Assembly: GCF_036625275.1 (NCBI RefSeq)
Contig: NZ_JAZKUD010000004.1
Span: forward strand, 96,401 to 160,400
Reading direction: 5' to 3'
Source: Accumulibacter sp036625275
GTDB taxonomy: Bacteria; Pseudomonadota; Gammaproteobacteria; Burkholderiales; Rhodocyclaceae
DNA length: 64,000 bases
A model generated the notes under the pieces. That model was not told the origin of the DNA. It did not search any database and saw only the letters and a program-made list of their open reading frames with translations. Below, piece by piece: positions 1-7,823 of the stretch. Made by a program: the position numbers and the translations under genes. Positions within the stretch are counted from its first letter, which is position 1, and each line of letters begins with the position of its first letter.

Positions 1-2
1 CG

Positions 3-1148
3 ATCGTACTGGGCTGGGTGGGTTGCGGCCTGCTGCTCGCCAGTCTGCTGCTGATGGTGCGCGAGGTGCGTCTGGCGATCTGGCTCGGTGGTCTTGAGCG
101 GATGACGCTCTGGCATCACCGCAGCGGTGTGGCGGCTTATCTGTTGCTGCTGCTTCACCCCCTGACTTTGGCCGCCGATGGCTGGCAGGAATCGCCGCTG
201 CTGGCCTGGCAAGTGATTTCGCCGTTTTCGGCGAACTGGCCGGTCTGGGTGGGTTGGGGAGCGCTGCTATTGCTGATGCTGGGGCTCTCCACGACCTTTG
301 CCAGGCATTTGCCTTACGGCTCCTGGCGCTGGCTGCACGGATTGTTGGGAATCGGCGTCATCGTCGGATTCGTGCATGTTCTTCTGCTCGGGATCAGCAT
401 GGCCGCTCTGCTCGCCACCCTGGCGGCTGTCTTGCTGCTGGTCTGGCGATTGATCCGGGTCGACGCCGGCTGTGCCGCCAAACCCTACATCGTCAATTCG
501 GTACATCCGGTTGCCCAGTCGATGGTCGAGATTTCCCTGCGGCCGCTGGCCACACCGATCGTCGCGCGGGCAGGTCAGTTTATTATGGTCGCCTTTTTCC
601 ATGGTCCGCATTACCGAGGATGCGGGGAATACCACCCCTTCACCATTTGCGCAACGGGTCCCGGAGCGGAATTCAGCATTGGCATCAAAGCGCTGGGCGA
701 TTGCACGCAGCAGATGCAGAGGCTCGAAGCGGGAGTGGCCGCGCGCGTGCAGGGGCCGTTTGGCGAGTTCCTCGCCGAACGACCGGCCACTCCACAGATC
801 TGGGTAGCGGGTGGTATCGGTATTACCCCGTTCCTGGCCATCCTCAGGAGTGAGCCGCTGAGTCAGCCGACGCGTCTGCTCTACCTGTTTCGCAGCACAG
901 CGGACGCGGCTTTTCTGGACGAACTGCAAGCCCTTGCCGAGCGCGATGCACACCTCATCCTGGAAGCCTTGCCGACCGGCGCCGGCATTCCGAATGTTGA
1001 AAAACTCCTGCCGGCAAGCGACCTGTTGAGCGGGAAGGAGTGTTATCTTTGTGGTCCACCTGCCTTGATCGAGAGCCTCTCCCGCGTGCTGAAGGATCGT
1101 GGCGTAGGCGAGCAGAACATCCATTTTGAAAGCTTCGATTTCCGATGA
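3..1148 (+). CDS. Ferric reductase-like transmembrane / ferredoxin-NADP reductase-type flavoprotein (5' partial)
   Basis: This is a membrane-bound flavocytochrome-like oxidoreductase expected to pass electrons from NAD(P)H through FAD to haem in the membrane. The frame is open to the left edge of the window, so the true start is probably outside; the first in-window start codon is a GTG at base 18. The N-terminal ~150 residues hold several hydrophobic helices with paired histidines typical of the ferric-reductase-like domain (WHHRSG, LLHPL, WLHG, FVHV). The C-terminal half is a ferredoxin-reductase fold: an FAD-binding HPFTIC motif near visible residue 205, the NAD-binding GGIGITPF near 268 and a CGPP motif near the end. 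The stop overlaps the start of the cytochrome b5-like gene by 4 bases, so the two are probably co-translated and may form one electron-transfer unit. The physiological acceptor cannot be read from the sequence. Confidence 0.8.
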   Translation: MVLGWVGCGLLLASLLLMVREVRLAIWLGGLERMTLWHHRSGVAAYLLLLLHPLTLAADGWQESPLLAWQVISPFSANWPVWVGWGALLLLMLGLSTTFARHLPYGSWRWLHGLLGIGVIVGFVHVLLLGISMAALLATLAAVLLLVWRLIRVDAGCAAKPYIVNSVHPVAQSMVEISLRPLATPIVARAGQFIMVAFFHGPHYRGCGEYHPFTICATGPGAEFSIGIKALGDCTQQMQRLEAGVAARVQGPFGEFLAERPATPQIWVAGGIGITPFLAILRSEPLSQPTRLLYLFRSTADAAFLDELQALAERDAHLILEALPTGAGIPNVEKLLPASDLLSGKECYLCGPPALIESLSRVLKDRGVGEQNIHFESFDFR

Positions 1149-1513
1149 CCCGCAAACTCTTCATTTTTTCGACGATCGCCTTCTGGATCGCAGTCGCTGG
1201 TCTCGGCACCACTTCGGTCTGGTGGCTACCAGCCGGACAGGGAGCCGCGCAGGCCAAGGAACAAACCATCTCCCCGGCGGACCTCGCGAAACATCGCTCG
1301 CCGGAGAATTGCTGGATGGCCATTCGCGGTGCGGTCTATGACCTCAGCACCTATCTGCCGGAGCATCCTTCCCGTCCGGACATCGTGCTGCCCTGGTGCG
1401 GCAAGGAAGCCAGCGAAGCGTACAACACCAAGATGAAAGGCCGGCCGCACTCGCCCTATGCCGACGAGTTGCTGGCGAAATACCGCATCGGGTTGTTTGC
1501 CAAAGTCCCTTGA
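1145..1513 (+). CDS. Cytochrome b5-like haem-binding domain protein
   Basis: This is a 122-residue protein with one N-terminal hydrophobic segment (about residues 7-28, a signal anchor or cleavable signal) followed by a single cytochrome b5-like domain. The domain opens with the usual 'LAKHRSPENCWMAIRGAVYDLSTYLPEHP' type of sequence, seen here as separate motifs CWMAIRGAVYDL and YLPEHPSRPD. The family normally has HPGG at the first haem-ligand histidine; here it reads HPSR. A second histidine, in RPHSPYADELL, is a plausible second axial ligand. It starts inside the stop codon of the upstream ferric-reductase-like gene, so it is likely its electron-transfer partner at the periplasmic face. Haem binding is inferred from family similarity. 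Confidence 0.75.
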   Translation: MTRKLFIFSTIAFWIAVAGLGTTSVWWLPAGQGAAQAKEQTISPADLAKHRSPENCWMAIRGAVYDLSTYLPEHPSRPDIVLPWCGKEASEAYNTKMKGRPHSPYADELLAKYRIGLFAKVP

Positions 1514-1573
1514 GCACGCGTCCATCTGGCTCATGAACAAGAAAACCGGGTTGGAGTCAGCAAAATAACCTGT

Positions 1574-2047
1574 TCATATCCCCGAACACCGGGGACATAT
1601 CGCACTGATTTCCACCTCCGGGCTTTCCAGGCGGTGCCCGGCAGCTGCCAAGCTGCTCGACAGGGCGCTCATCACCGATTGTTCCTGCAACTCGGTGACG
1701 CCGCTGCATTTCGGGCAGACCAGGAACAAGCTGGGAATTCGGTGAGAGGCATGGCGACAAGCGACAAACAGATTCATCCGTCCGATTTTGTGCGCCAAGC
1801 CCTGTTCGATCAGGAAATCCAGCGCCCGGTATACCGTGGGAGGTGAAGCATTCGGCCGAGCTTCCTGGATTCTGGCCAGCAGATCATAGGCCTTGACCCC
1901 GGTCGGGCTGTTGTACAGCAGCTCAAGCACTTCGCGGCGGATCGCGGTGAGGCTGGCGCCACGGACTTTGCAGGCCGCGTCGGCCTGGTCGAGGGCCTCC
2001 TTGTTATCGCAAGGAGACGACAGCACAGCAGTAGGTGTGATTTTCAT
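1574..2047 (-). CDS. zur: Fur-family transcriptional repressor, Zur type
   Basis: This 157-residue Fur-family protein most likely represses zinc-uptake genes when zinc is plentiful. The winged-helix DNA-binding part lies at about residues 25-90, with the recognition-helix signature PTVYRALDFL. The C-terminal dimerisation/metal domain carries two CxxC pairs, VCPKC near residue 124 and ICPRC near 152, as in the structural zinc site of the family. The regulatory-site histidines are less typical (CRHASH), so assignment to Zur over another Fur branch rests mainly on the operator: a perfect palindrome with an ATGTTATAACAT core lies 21 bases upstream of the start. That arrangement implies autoregulation. 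No zinc transporter gene lies beside it. Confidence 0.8.
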   Translation of the reverse strand: MKITPTAVLSSPCDNKEALDQADAACKVRGASLTAIRREVLELLYNSPTGVKAYDLLARIQEARPNASPPTVYRALDFLIEQGLAHKIGRMNLFVACRHASHRIPSLFLVCPKCSGVTELQEQSVMSALSSSLAAAGHRLESPEVEISAICPRCSGI

Positions 2048-2067
2048 GGGCAGGCTCTTGGTAGCGC

Positions 2068-2093
2068 AAATGCAATGTTATAACATTGCATTT
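2068..2093. promoter_or_regulatory. Zur-box-like operator, 26-bp perfect palindrome
   Basis: The 26 bases read identically on both strands; the central 20 are TGCAATGTTATAACATTGCA. The core matches the known proteobacterial Zur operator style (ATGTTATA..TATAACAT). It lies 21-46 bases upstream of the Fur/Zur start codon on the minus strand, so it probably overlaps that gene's promoter. No functional gene starts on the other side. Confidence 0.8.
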
Positions 2094-2210
2094 TTTGTAT
2101 CCACTGAAGTTTAGACACTCGCGATCGGCGGCGGATGCCAAAGACATCCCGGTGCCACAAAAAAAGTTGGGGGAAATGCAAAAAAACTTGACATGACATA
2201 GGAATCGTGA

Positions 2211-2263
2211 GGTCGCCGCGCGCTGCTTGTGCAAGGTTCTCGCGCAAGCAGCGCGCGGCGACC
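2211..2263. repeat. Perfect inverted repeat (19-bp arms, 15-nt loop) upstream of transposase remnant
   Basis: The arm GGTCGCCGCGCGCTGCTTG at 2211-2229 is repeated exactly as its reverse complement at 2245-2263. The stem is extremely GC-rich and ends 35 bases before the transposase start codon. It could be a sub-terminal structure of the insertion sequence, protecting the transposase from outside transcription, or a terminator without a U-tract. Confidence 0.75.
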
Positions 2264-2298
2264 AATGAGGGATCGTTTTCGATCTCGGACTTTCCCTC

Positions 2299-3090
2299 AT
2301 GTCTCTCGCTGCCAACGTCTGTTTGCTGCTCTCGGAATGGATTTCCTTCCTTCTGGTAGCCGTGCCACCGCGTTCCTGCCGGACCTTCGTCGAACTCTTG
2401 ATCGGCTGCATGCTCAACCCGGAAGGCTGGGTCACGCGCGCCATCGGGGCGATTCGCCGAGAGGCGCACTGGACGACCTATTACAAGCTGATCGAGCGGG
2501 CGCAGGTGTCGGTCACCGAACGGTCACTACGTTTGTTGCAGCTGATACTGCTGGTGTGCCCGGCCGAACGGGTGACCCTGATCCTCGACGATACGCGGGT
2601 TCCGCGCTGCGCGAAGCTCGGGCCGGGGATCAGCATCAAACACGATCACAGCCACAAGGCCCATCGGCCGACCTTTCTGAACAGCCAGTGCTGGGTCACG
2701 CTGGCCCGGGTCATGCGCGTCCGGTTAGGTTCGGCGCTGACAGTACCGATTCGCTCCTGGCTCCTCGAAGAGTCGGGGCAGCGCGGCAAGCTCTGGGTGG
2801 CACGCCAGCTGATGGAGTCGGTCCGGGGGCACGTGAAGGGGGTGCGCTTGCTGATCGATGCCTGGTTCATGCGCCGCAGTCTGATTCTGCCCCTGCTCGA
2901 ACAGTAGGTCCGGATCATCGGGCAGGTGCGTCGGGATACGGCCTTGTTTCTTCCGCCCGAACCGGAGCCGAAACGCCGAGGACCGAAGCGCAAGTACGGT
3001 CAGCGGGTCGATGCGGCGATACTCAAAACCTTGCCGGTGCAGGAGATCGAGCTGACGCTGTACGGCAAGGTGCAGCCGGTTATGCGGTTC
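2299..3090 (+). pseudogene. Broken DDE-type transposase (amber stop, 3' truncation)
   Basis: The reading frame encodes a DDE-superfamily transposase of the IS701/IS4-like kind. It has an aspartate in LILDDTRVP near residue 98, a conserved KHDHSHKAHRP stretch, and a second aspartate in LLIDAWFMRR near residue 188. An in-frame TAG at 2905 interrupts it after LLEQ. The same frame then continues with clearly related protein (IIGQVRRDTALFLPP, RRGPKRKYG, ELTLYGKVQPVM) to about base 3090, where similarity ends abruptly. The C-terminal catalytic glutamate region is missing, so the element cannot be autonomous. It lies just upstream of a PEP-CTERM gene, and the truncation point falls in that gene's promoter region. 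Confidence 0.8.
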
Positions 3091-3220
3091 AAATTTGGAA
3101 TTGCTGCAGCCTCCGTCTGTGTTAATATGGTCTGGTTATGGTATTTTATTGGTGTCATTCCGGGCGGGTCGTCACGACAACTGGTGTGGCGCCGACTTCG
3201 ACATTCCATCAGGAGAAAAA

Positions 3221-3994
3221 ATGCTGCCAGCCATTGCTATCGAACCAATCCCGGCTTCGCCATCCCGCGCTACCGTACATTGCTCCGCCCAGGCCAAGCC
3301 GCGGTTGGGTGTTGCCAAGAAGCGCGTGGCGTGGGCGGTCATGGTGTGTTGCACCCTGCTGGCCGGCCAGACCGCGCAGGCCGACGTCCTCGATTTCGAC
3401 GATCTGGTCATGAATGTCTCCGGTGTGTTGAACGTCCCGACCCCCTACAAAGGTTTCCTGTGGGGCACTGTCGGCGATACCGACTTGTACGCCTGGGGCG
3501 ATTCCAGCTATTCCGCCGCCAGCAGCTACGGTAACAGCTACAACTCCCCCTCCGGAGAAAACCAGGCATCCAACTATGCCGGCCCTGTACTTGGTCGTCT
3601 GGCGAGCGGCGACCCCTTCGATTTCAACGGCGCCTATTTTTCGACTTTCACCATCTACGATGCCCTGCAATCCGATTCCGCTGCGCTCCTCACTCTGGAA
3701 GGCTTCAATGGCGCGACCCTGGTCGATAGTCTGACCGTGAATCTGGGTATCGGGTACGACTGGGTACAGGCCGATTTCCTTGGCATCACCTCGTTGCGCA
3801 TTACCGGCAGCAATACCCTCGTGCAGCCCTATCAAACGCGCTGGATGATCGACGACTTCACCTTCAACGCCACATTCACCGGGGTTCCCGAGCCGCTGAC
3901 GCTGCTGCTCTCGCTCGCCGGACTGGGGTTGATCGGCCTTTCTCGACCCATCAAGCGGCGGGTGGACGCCGTGGCCGTTCAGGCGTCCAGGTAG
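3221..3994 (+). CDS. PEP-CTERM sorting-domain surface protein
   Basis: This is a secreted protein of 257 residues whose C-terminus carries the PEP-CTERM signal: VPEPLTLLLSL, a hydrophobic helix, then basic RPIKRR. Proteins with this tail are handled by exosortase (EpsH) and are typically linked to extracellular polysaccharide. The start at 3221 was chosen because AGGAG lies 5 bases upstream. An upstream extension to 3095 would enter the transposase remnant. A hydrophobic segment (AWAVMVCCTLLAGQTAQA) near residues 37-55 is the likely signal peptide, which makes the N-terminus somewhat long. The mature part is rich in Ser, Tyr, Gly and Asp, with no recognised catalytic motif. The 3' end overlaps the convergent dgkA by 16 bases. 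No exosortase is in the window. Confidence 0.8.
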   Translation: MLPAIAIEPIPASPSRATVHCSAQAKPRLGVAKKRVAWAVMVCCTLLAGQTAQADVLDFDDLVMNVSGVLNVPTPYKGFLWGTVGDTDLYAWGDSSYSAASSYGNSYNSPSGENQASNYAGPVLGRLASGDPFDFNGAYFSTFTIYDALQSDSAALLTLEGFNGATLVDSLTVNLGIGYDWVQADFLGITSLRITGSNTLVQPYQTRWMIDDFTFNATFTGVPEPLTLLLSLAGLGLIGLSRPIKRRVDAVAVQASR

Positions 3995-4359
3995 CGGCCA
4001 AGTTCGACCACGATCACCACGACCCAGGCGAAGATGGCGATGCCGACGGCTGCGGCGGCGATGTCCTTGATGACTTTGATCTTCTCGTTGTGCCGCTCCT
4101 CGACGAAGTCGCACAGGGCCTCGATGGCGCTGTTCACGATCTCGGCGAAGACCACGAAGGCGGTCACCACCACTATCAGCAGGAAGTCCACCCAGGCGCG
4201 CATGGCGAAGGCGCCGGCGAGGACGAAAGCCGACAGGATGAGCTGGTAGGTGACCGACCAGTCGTAGACCACCGCATAGCGCAGGCCCGAAAAGACGGTA
4301 TGGAGCTTGCGCAGCGGGTGATAACCCGGCTCGCCGGTGCCGATGAACTGGTGACGCAT
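3979..4359 (-). CDS. dgkA: Diacylglycerol kinase (DgkA type)
   Basis: This is a small integral membrane kinase of 126 residues that phosphorylates diacylglycerol to phosphatidic acid at the inner membrane, recycling lipid released during glycan synthesis. It has the three-helix layout of the family and the DgkA signature EIVNSAIEALCDFVE near residue 70, followed by EKIKVIKDIAAAAV. The start at 4359 begins with MRHQF; its ATG overlaps the stop of the upstream PAP2 gene (ATGA), so a longer frame reading back through that gene is an artefact. Pairing with a PAP2 phosphatase suggests coupled lipid-phosphate turnover. Confidence 0.9.
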   Translation of the reverse strand: MRHQFIGTGEPGYHPLRKLHTVFSGLRYAVVYDWSVTYQLILSAFVLAGAFAMRAWVDFLLIVVVTAFVVFAEIVNSAIEALCDFVEERHNEKIKVIKDIAAAAVGIAIFAWVVVIVVELGRYLDA

Positions 4360-4949
4360 CAGCCCTTCCGGTTCCAGATCGGCAGTGCGTAGAGCAAAGC
4401 CGAACACAGCACGCCGGCCGCGATGCCGAACAGCACGTCGGACAGGAAATGCACTTGCAGGTAGGTGCGCGACAAGCCCACCGTTCCCACCAGCAGCAGG
4501 GCAAGCGCCACCTGCCCCATGCGGCGAAAGCCGCCGGTCCATAGCAGCCAAGCGGTGACGAAGGCCGCCGCCTGCATGGCATGTGCGCTGGGGAAGTTCG
4601 CGTCGGCGGGCATCAAGACGAGGCTGGGGAAAACATCGGGTCGCGTGCGATCCACCAGCCATTTGATCGTGTGGGCGACGCCCGTTGCGCTGAGCACGGC
4701 AGCCGGCAGGAAGGCGCGCCCGCGCCAGTCGCTCCCGCCAGCCCATCGCCAGCTGGCGAAGAGCGCCAGCGGCAGCAGCACGAACAGCGAGCCGAGCCAG
4801 GTCGCCGCGCACATGCCGGCCGTGAGCAGCGGGTGCTGCCAGGCGTGCATCAGGTTCAGCCAGGCGCTGTCCACAGGGGCCTCATTCGACCTGTGCGCTC
4901 GATTGGCCGGCCATGTCGGCGAGCAGGAAGGGCACCGAGACCTAGCCAC
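4359..4949 (-). CDS. PAP2-family membrane phosphatase
   Basis: This is a lipid-phosphate or undecaprenyl-diphosphate phosphatase of the PAP2 superfamily with about five membrane segments. The three phosphatase motifs are visible: KWLVDRTRPD, PSAHAMQAA and SRTYLQVHFLSD, containing the conserved Lys/Arg, Ser-His and Arg-His residues of the active site. The distal end of the frame is uncertain: the first ~25 codons (MARSRCPSC...) do not look like the family. A GTG at 4874 just before DSAWLNL is an alternative start that gives a more typical length of about 171 residues. It is translationally coupled to dgkA. Confidence 0.85.
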   Translation of the reverse strand: MARSRCPSCSPTWPANRAHRSNEAPVDSAWLNLMHAWQHPLLTAGMCAATWLGSLFVLLPLALFASWRWAGGSDWRGRAFLPAAVLSATGVAHTIKWLVDRTRPDVFPSLVLMPADANFPSAHAMQAAAFVTAWLLWTGGFRRMGQVALALLLVGTVGLSRTYLQVHFLSDVLFGIAAGVLCSALLYALPIWNRKG

Positions 4950-5705
4950 CGACCAGGTGGCAGCCTCGCGCCTGCTGACGCGGTGCCGCTTGCCACCGCC
5001 GACCCCGGAACAGGTCGATGGCCAGCATCACCAGTCATTCTCCATCACGTAGCTGCCATAGGGCCGCGATATTCCTTCTGTTGCTGAGGAGGCGAAGCTG
5101 GTCGATGGCACCGCCGACATTGACCATGTCGTCCGACCTTCACAACCCGCAGTCACGTTGGCATCAATAGCAGGATGGGCATCCCGTATCACGTCCCGAT
5201 CACCCGATCCGGACTGCCATGCCTGCCACCGCCGCCTGTGCCTCACCGCGCAGTACCGTCTACCGCCGTCGCCATCCCGAGCGCACGCTGCTCTATCGCA
5301 CGGTGCAGACGCCTCTGGCCACCTGGCTAATATGCCGCTTCGACCTGAACCACGTTGGCGAGACCGATGAGATAGGCCTTCTTCACATCGTCGCCGGACT
5401 TTGTCTAGTGCGTGCCATCGACCAGTGGCACTTCGTCCGCACCGGCGCCTCCACCGGTCAGCACCAATGCGAAACAGGCGGCCTCTGCGGCACGCCGCAA
5501 ATTGCGGAAACCGGAATCTGTAGTCATCTTCTTCCACTCCACGACAGGGACCTAGAGATGACCATGTGGCGACGATCGCTGATCCAGGTAATCGTCCACC
5601 GCCAGCATCCCCAGTTGGTGCACGTCGCGTGAAGACTCGGGGATTGTGCCTTGCTGCGGCGGGGAAAACCAGCGCGCCAGATGGGTCCTGAATTTTTCCA
5701 CCAGC
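4950..5705. other. Stretch without a convincing intact gene
   Basis: No frame here looks like a complete protein. On the minus strand, short protein-like pieces occur in different frames: one around 5360-5520 reads like RRAAEAACFALVLTGG then KKAYLIGLANVVQVEAA, separated by stop codons. Another around 5560-5730 reads VEKFRTHLARWF...DVHQLGMLAVDDYLD. They look like decayed coding sequence that I cannot assign to a family. The stretch lies between an IS remnant and the PAP2 gene. Confidence 0.4.
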
Positions 5706-6266
5706 ACCGGAACCAGACCCGAGCCAAGCACCACAACCCCGACACGAAGGCGCCGAGGACAAAGTGCGCGGCATTTACCAAGAAGACGGCGTGCTGGCCG
5801 GCCTGGGCTTGCGCCAAACGTGGTTCGAGGTCGTTTTTTTAAAAGTCTCTTGGGCCTCTGGGTCCGCCTTGGCCGGCAAGGTGCCGGTCTTCCGGCGCTT
5901 CAGGCCGCACTTCTCTTTCAGGAAAACCCGCACTGGGGTAGGCGAACGGGTCAAGCCCGTCAAGCGGGTGATGGCCGCCCCTGCCTCCTGGATGGACGCC
6001 GGCGGATGATCCCGAAAATACGCCACGATCGCTTCCCGGTGCGACAACAACTCGCTTTGCGGCCGACGAAAACGCCATTCCTTCAACCCCTCGAAGCCGC
6101 CCTCAACGTACTCCTGAAAATACCTGCGCAGGGTCTTGCCCGTGACACTCGCCAGCCGGGCAATGTCCTGGTGCGCCAGCCCCTGGCTCTTCAGCCATAG
6201 GACTTCCCTCTTCCGTCGCACCCGTGGGGGCTCATGGCGAAATCGCGCCGAATCCAAAGCCCGCAT
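5706..6266 (-). pseudogene. IS630-family transposase remnant (frameshifted and truncated)
   Basis: The first ~150 residues form the helix-turn-helix/winged N-terminal part of an IS630-type transposase (RRKREVLWLKSQG, IARLASVTGKTLRRYF, then LTRSPTPVRVFLKEKCGLKRRK). At a run of seven T's (5834-5840 on the plus strand) the frame breaks. A different frame then continues with the start of the DDE domain (LAQAQAGQHAVFLVNAAHFVLGAF, carrying the first catalytic-type aspartate/asparagine position), but similarity ends near 5706. The remaining catalytic domain is absent. A programmed frameshift at the A/T run is conceivable for this family, but the missing 3' half makes this a remnant either way. Confidence 0.75.
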
Positions 6267-6653
6267 TTGCGCTTCCGTAAAATCCAGTCTGAGTATGGCC
6301 TCCTCACCCCATCTGCGAAAAACAATCGCTCAAGCTTACCAGCGGCTGGCGCATGCAGTTAAGTATTCTGTGACCGTTCTCGGGATATGGCCAGGCTACT
6401 TGGGCACTGTCAGACGAAAGGGACGGAAACAGACAAGCCGAACCTACGGCTATTGCGCCACCTCTCGACTCTACCAGTTGAACTTCCCAGAATTGGTGCA
6501 AACTGAGCATTGATGAGCCCGGCTACCAGTGAGCCGCCCCCAGATCGGCACCGGAGGGTAGATCGAGCAGCGTTTCATAACGCGCGGCGGTGGGCAACAT
6601 CCGGGCGCGGTGCTTGATGAAGTCGGCTTGGATCAGCGGGTTCTGACCCACGG
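6267..6653. other. Intergenic stretch containing dispersed repeat copy A
   Basis: No gene was recognised. The stretch separates the IS630 remnant from the GGDEF/EAL gene and includes one copy of a 79-bp dispersed repeat. The rest shows no clear promoter, terminator or RNA. Confidence 0.5.
6396..6474 (+). repeat. 79-bp dispersed repeat, copy A
   Basis: It matches 11563-11641 in the same orientation at 70 of 79 positions by hand count, beginning CTACTTGGGCAC and ending CTCTAC. Copy B follows a group II intron domain V remnant; copy A has no domain V next to it. The two copies flank the GGDEF/EAL and FecR genes. Confidence 0.8.
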
Positions 6654-7823
6654 TCACTTGAGCAATGTCGGGATCTGGTCCGCCGGGAGCGGACGGCTCA
6701 AATGGTAACCCTGGATTTCGTCACATCGATTGGCGCGCAGGAAGTCCCTTTGCGCCTCGTTTTCGACGCCCTCGGCAATCACCGTCAGCGACATGCTGTG
6801 TGCCATGGCGATGATGGCCAGCGTGATCGAGGCGTCATCCTTGCCGGCGACCAGGTCGTGTACAAAGGATTTGTCGATTTTCAACTGGTCGATCGGGAAT
6901 TGCTTCAGGTAATTGAGTGAAGAATAACCGGTGCCGAAGTCGTCGATCGACAAGCGGACGCCGATGGCCTTGAGCGCATGCATGGTCATGATGCTGCCCT
7001 GTACGTCCTTCATCAGCAGGCTCTCGGTGATTTCAAGGTCAAGATAGCGGGGTTCCAGATCGGTTTCCCGCAGGATTTCCGCGATCATATTCACCATGCC
7101 GGGACGCAGGAACTGGCGGGGCGACAGGTTCACCGCCATGCGCAGCGTTGGCTGGAGGTTCTGCTGCCAGTCCTTCGCCTGCCGGCAGGCGGTTCTCAGC
7201 ACCCACTCGCCGATACTTTCGATCAGGCCGGTTTCCTCCGCCAGGGGAACGAAGTCGAGCGGCGAGATCAGCCCGCGCCGGGGATGCCGCCAGCGCAACA
7301 GGGCTTCGAAGCCGACGATGCGGCCCGCATGCAGGTCCATCTGCGGCTGGTAATGGATTTCCAGTTCCTGACGCGCCAGCGCATGACGCAGACCCTGTTC
7401 CATATTCAGCCGCTCCAGGCTGCGGACATGCATCTCGTGGGAGTAGAACTGGATGTTGTTGCGGCCGCTCTCCTTGGCGCGATACATCGCCGTATCGGCG
7501 TTTCGCAGCAAGGTTTCGACATCGCCGCCGTCCTTGGGGAACAGGCAGATGCCGATGCTCGCAGTGACCACACATTCATTATGGCCAATATGAAACGGTG
7601 TTTCGAGCATCCTCAACAACTTATGCGCGAAGTTCACCACCCGGTCTTCCTGACGCAGGTCCTCCAGCATGCAGATGAATTCATCACCGCCGACGCGGAC
7701 GATGGTGTCGTCCTTGCGGCCACAGAGCAGCAGCCGGTCAGCGACGGCCCGCAGCAGGGCATCACCGGCACTGTGACCCAGCCCTTCGTTGATCTTCTTG
7801 AACTGATCCAGGTCGACGAACAA
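6654..7823 (-). CDS. GGDEF-EAL C-terminal part of a frameshifted CHASE2-PAS-GGDEF-EAL protein
   Basis: This open frame holds most of a GGDEF domain and a complete EAL domain, so it is concerned with synthesis and/or breakdown of cyclic-di-GMP. The GGDEF active-site loop is intact as RVGGDEF, preceded by VDLDQFKKINE. The EAL domain starts at EALLRWRHP (EALLR signature, about residue 172) and keeps ITESLLM, IDDFGTGYSSL, KIDKSFV and AEGVE, the usual metal-binding and catalytic positions of active phosphodiesterases. The frame has no natural start: it continues upstream codons that sit in another frame, broken in a GC run at 7847-7856. One base missing there would explain the break. Read together with the N-terminal part as one gene. 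Confidence 0.8.
   Translation of the reverse strand: MFVDLDQFKKINEGLGHSAGDALLRAVADRLLLCGRKDDTIVRVGGDEFICMLEDLRQEDRVVNFAHKLLRMLETPFHIGHNECVVTASIGICLFPKDGGDVETLLRNADTAMYRAKESGRNNIQFYSHEMHVRSLERLNMEQGLRHALARQELEIHYQPQMDLHAGRIVGFEALLRWRHPRRGLISPLDFVPLAEETGLIESIGEWVLRTACRQAKDWQQNLQPTLRMAVNLSPRQFLRPGMVNMIAEILRETDLEPRYLDLEITESLLMKDVQGSIMTMHALKAIGVRLSIDDFGTGYSSLNYLKQFPIDQLKIDKSFVHDLVAGKDDASITLAIIAMAHSMSLTVIAEGVENEAQRDFLRANRCDEIQGYHLSRPLPADQIPTLLK

Noticed and set aside
5028..5774. 248-codon minus-strand frame
   Set aside because: It runs across an IS630 remnant and unrelated fragments, is very rich in Arg, and shows no family resemblance as a whole.
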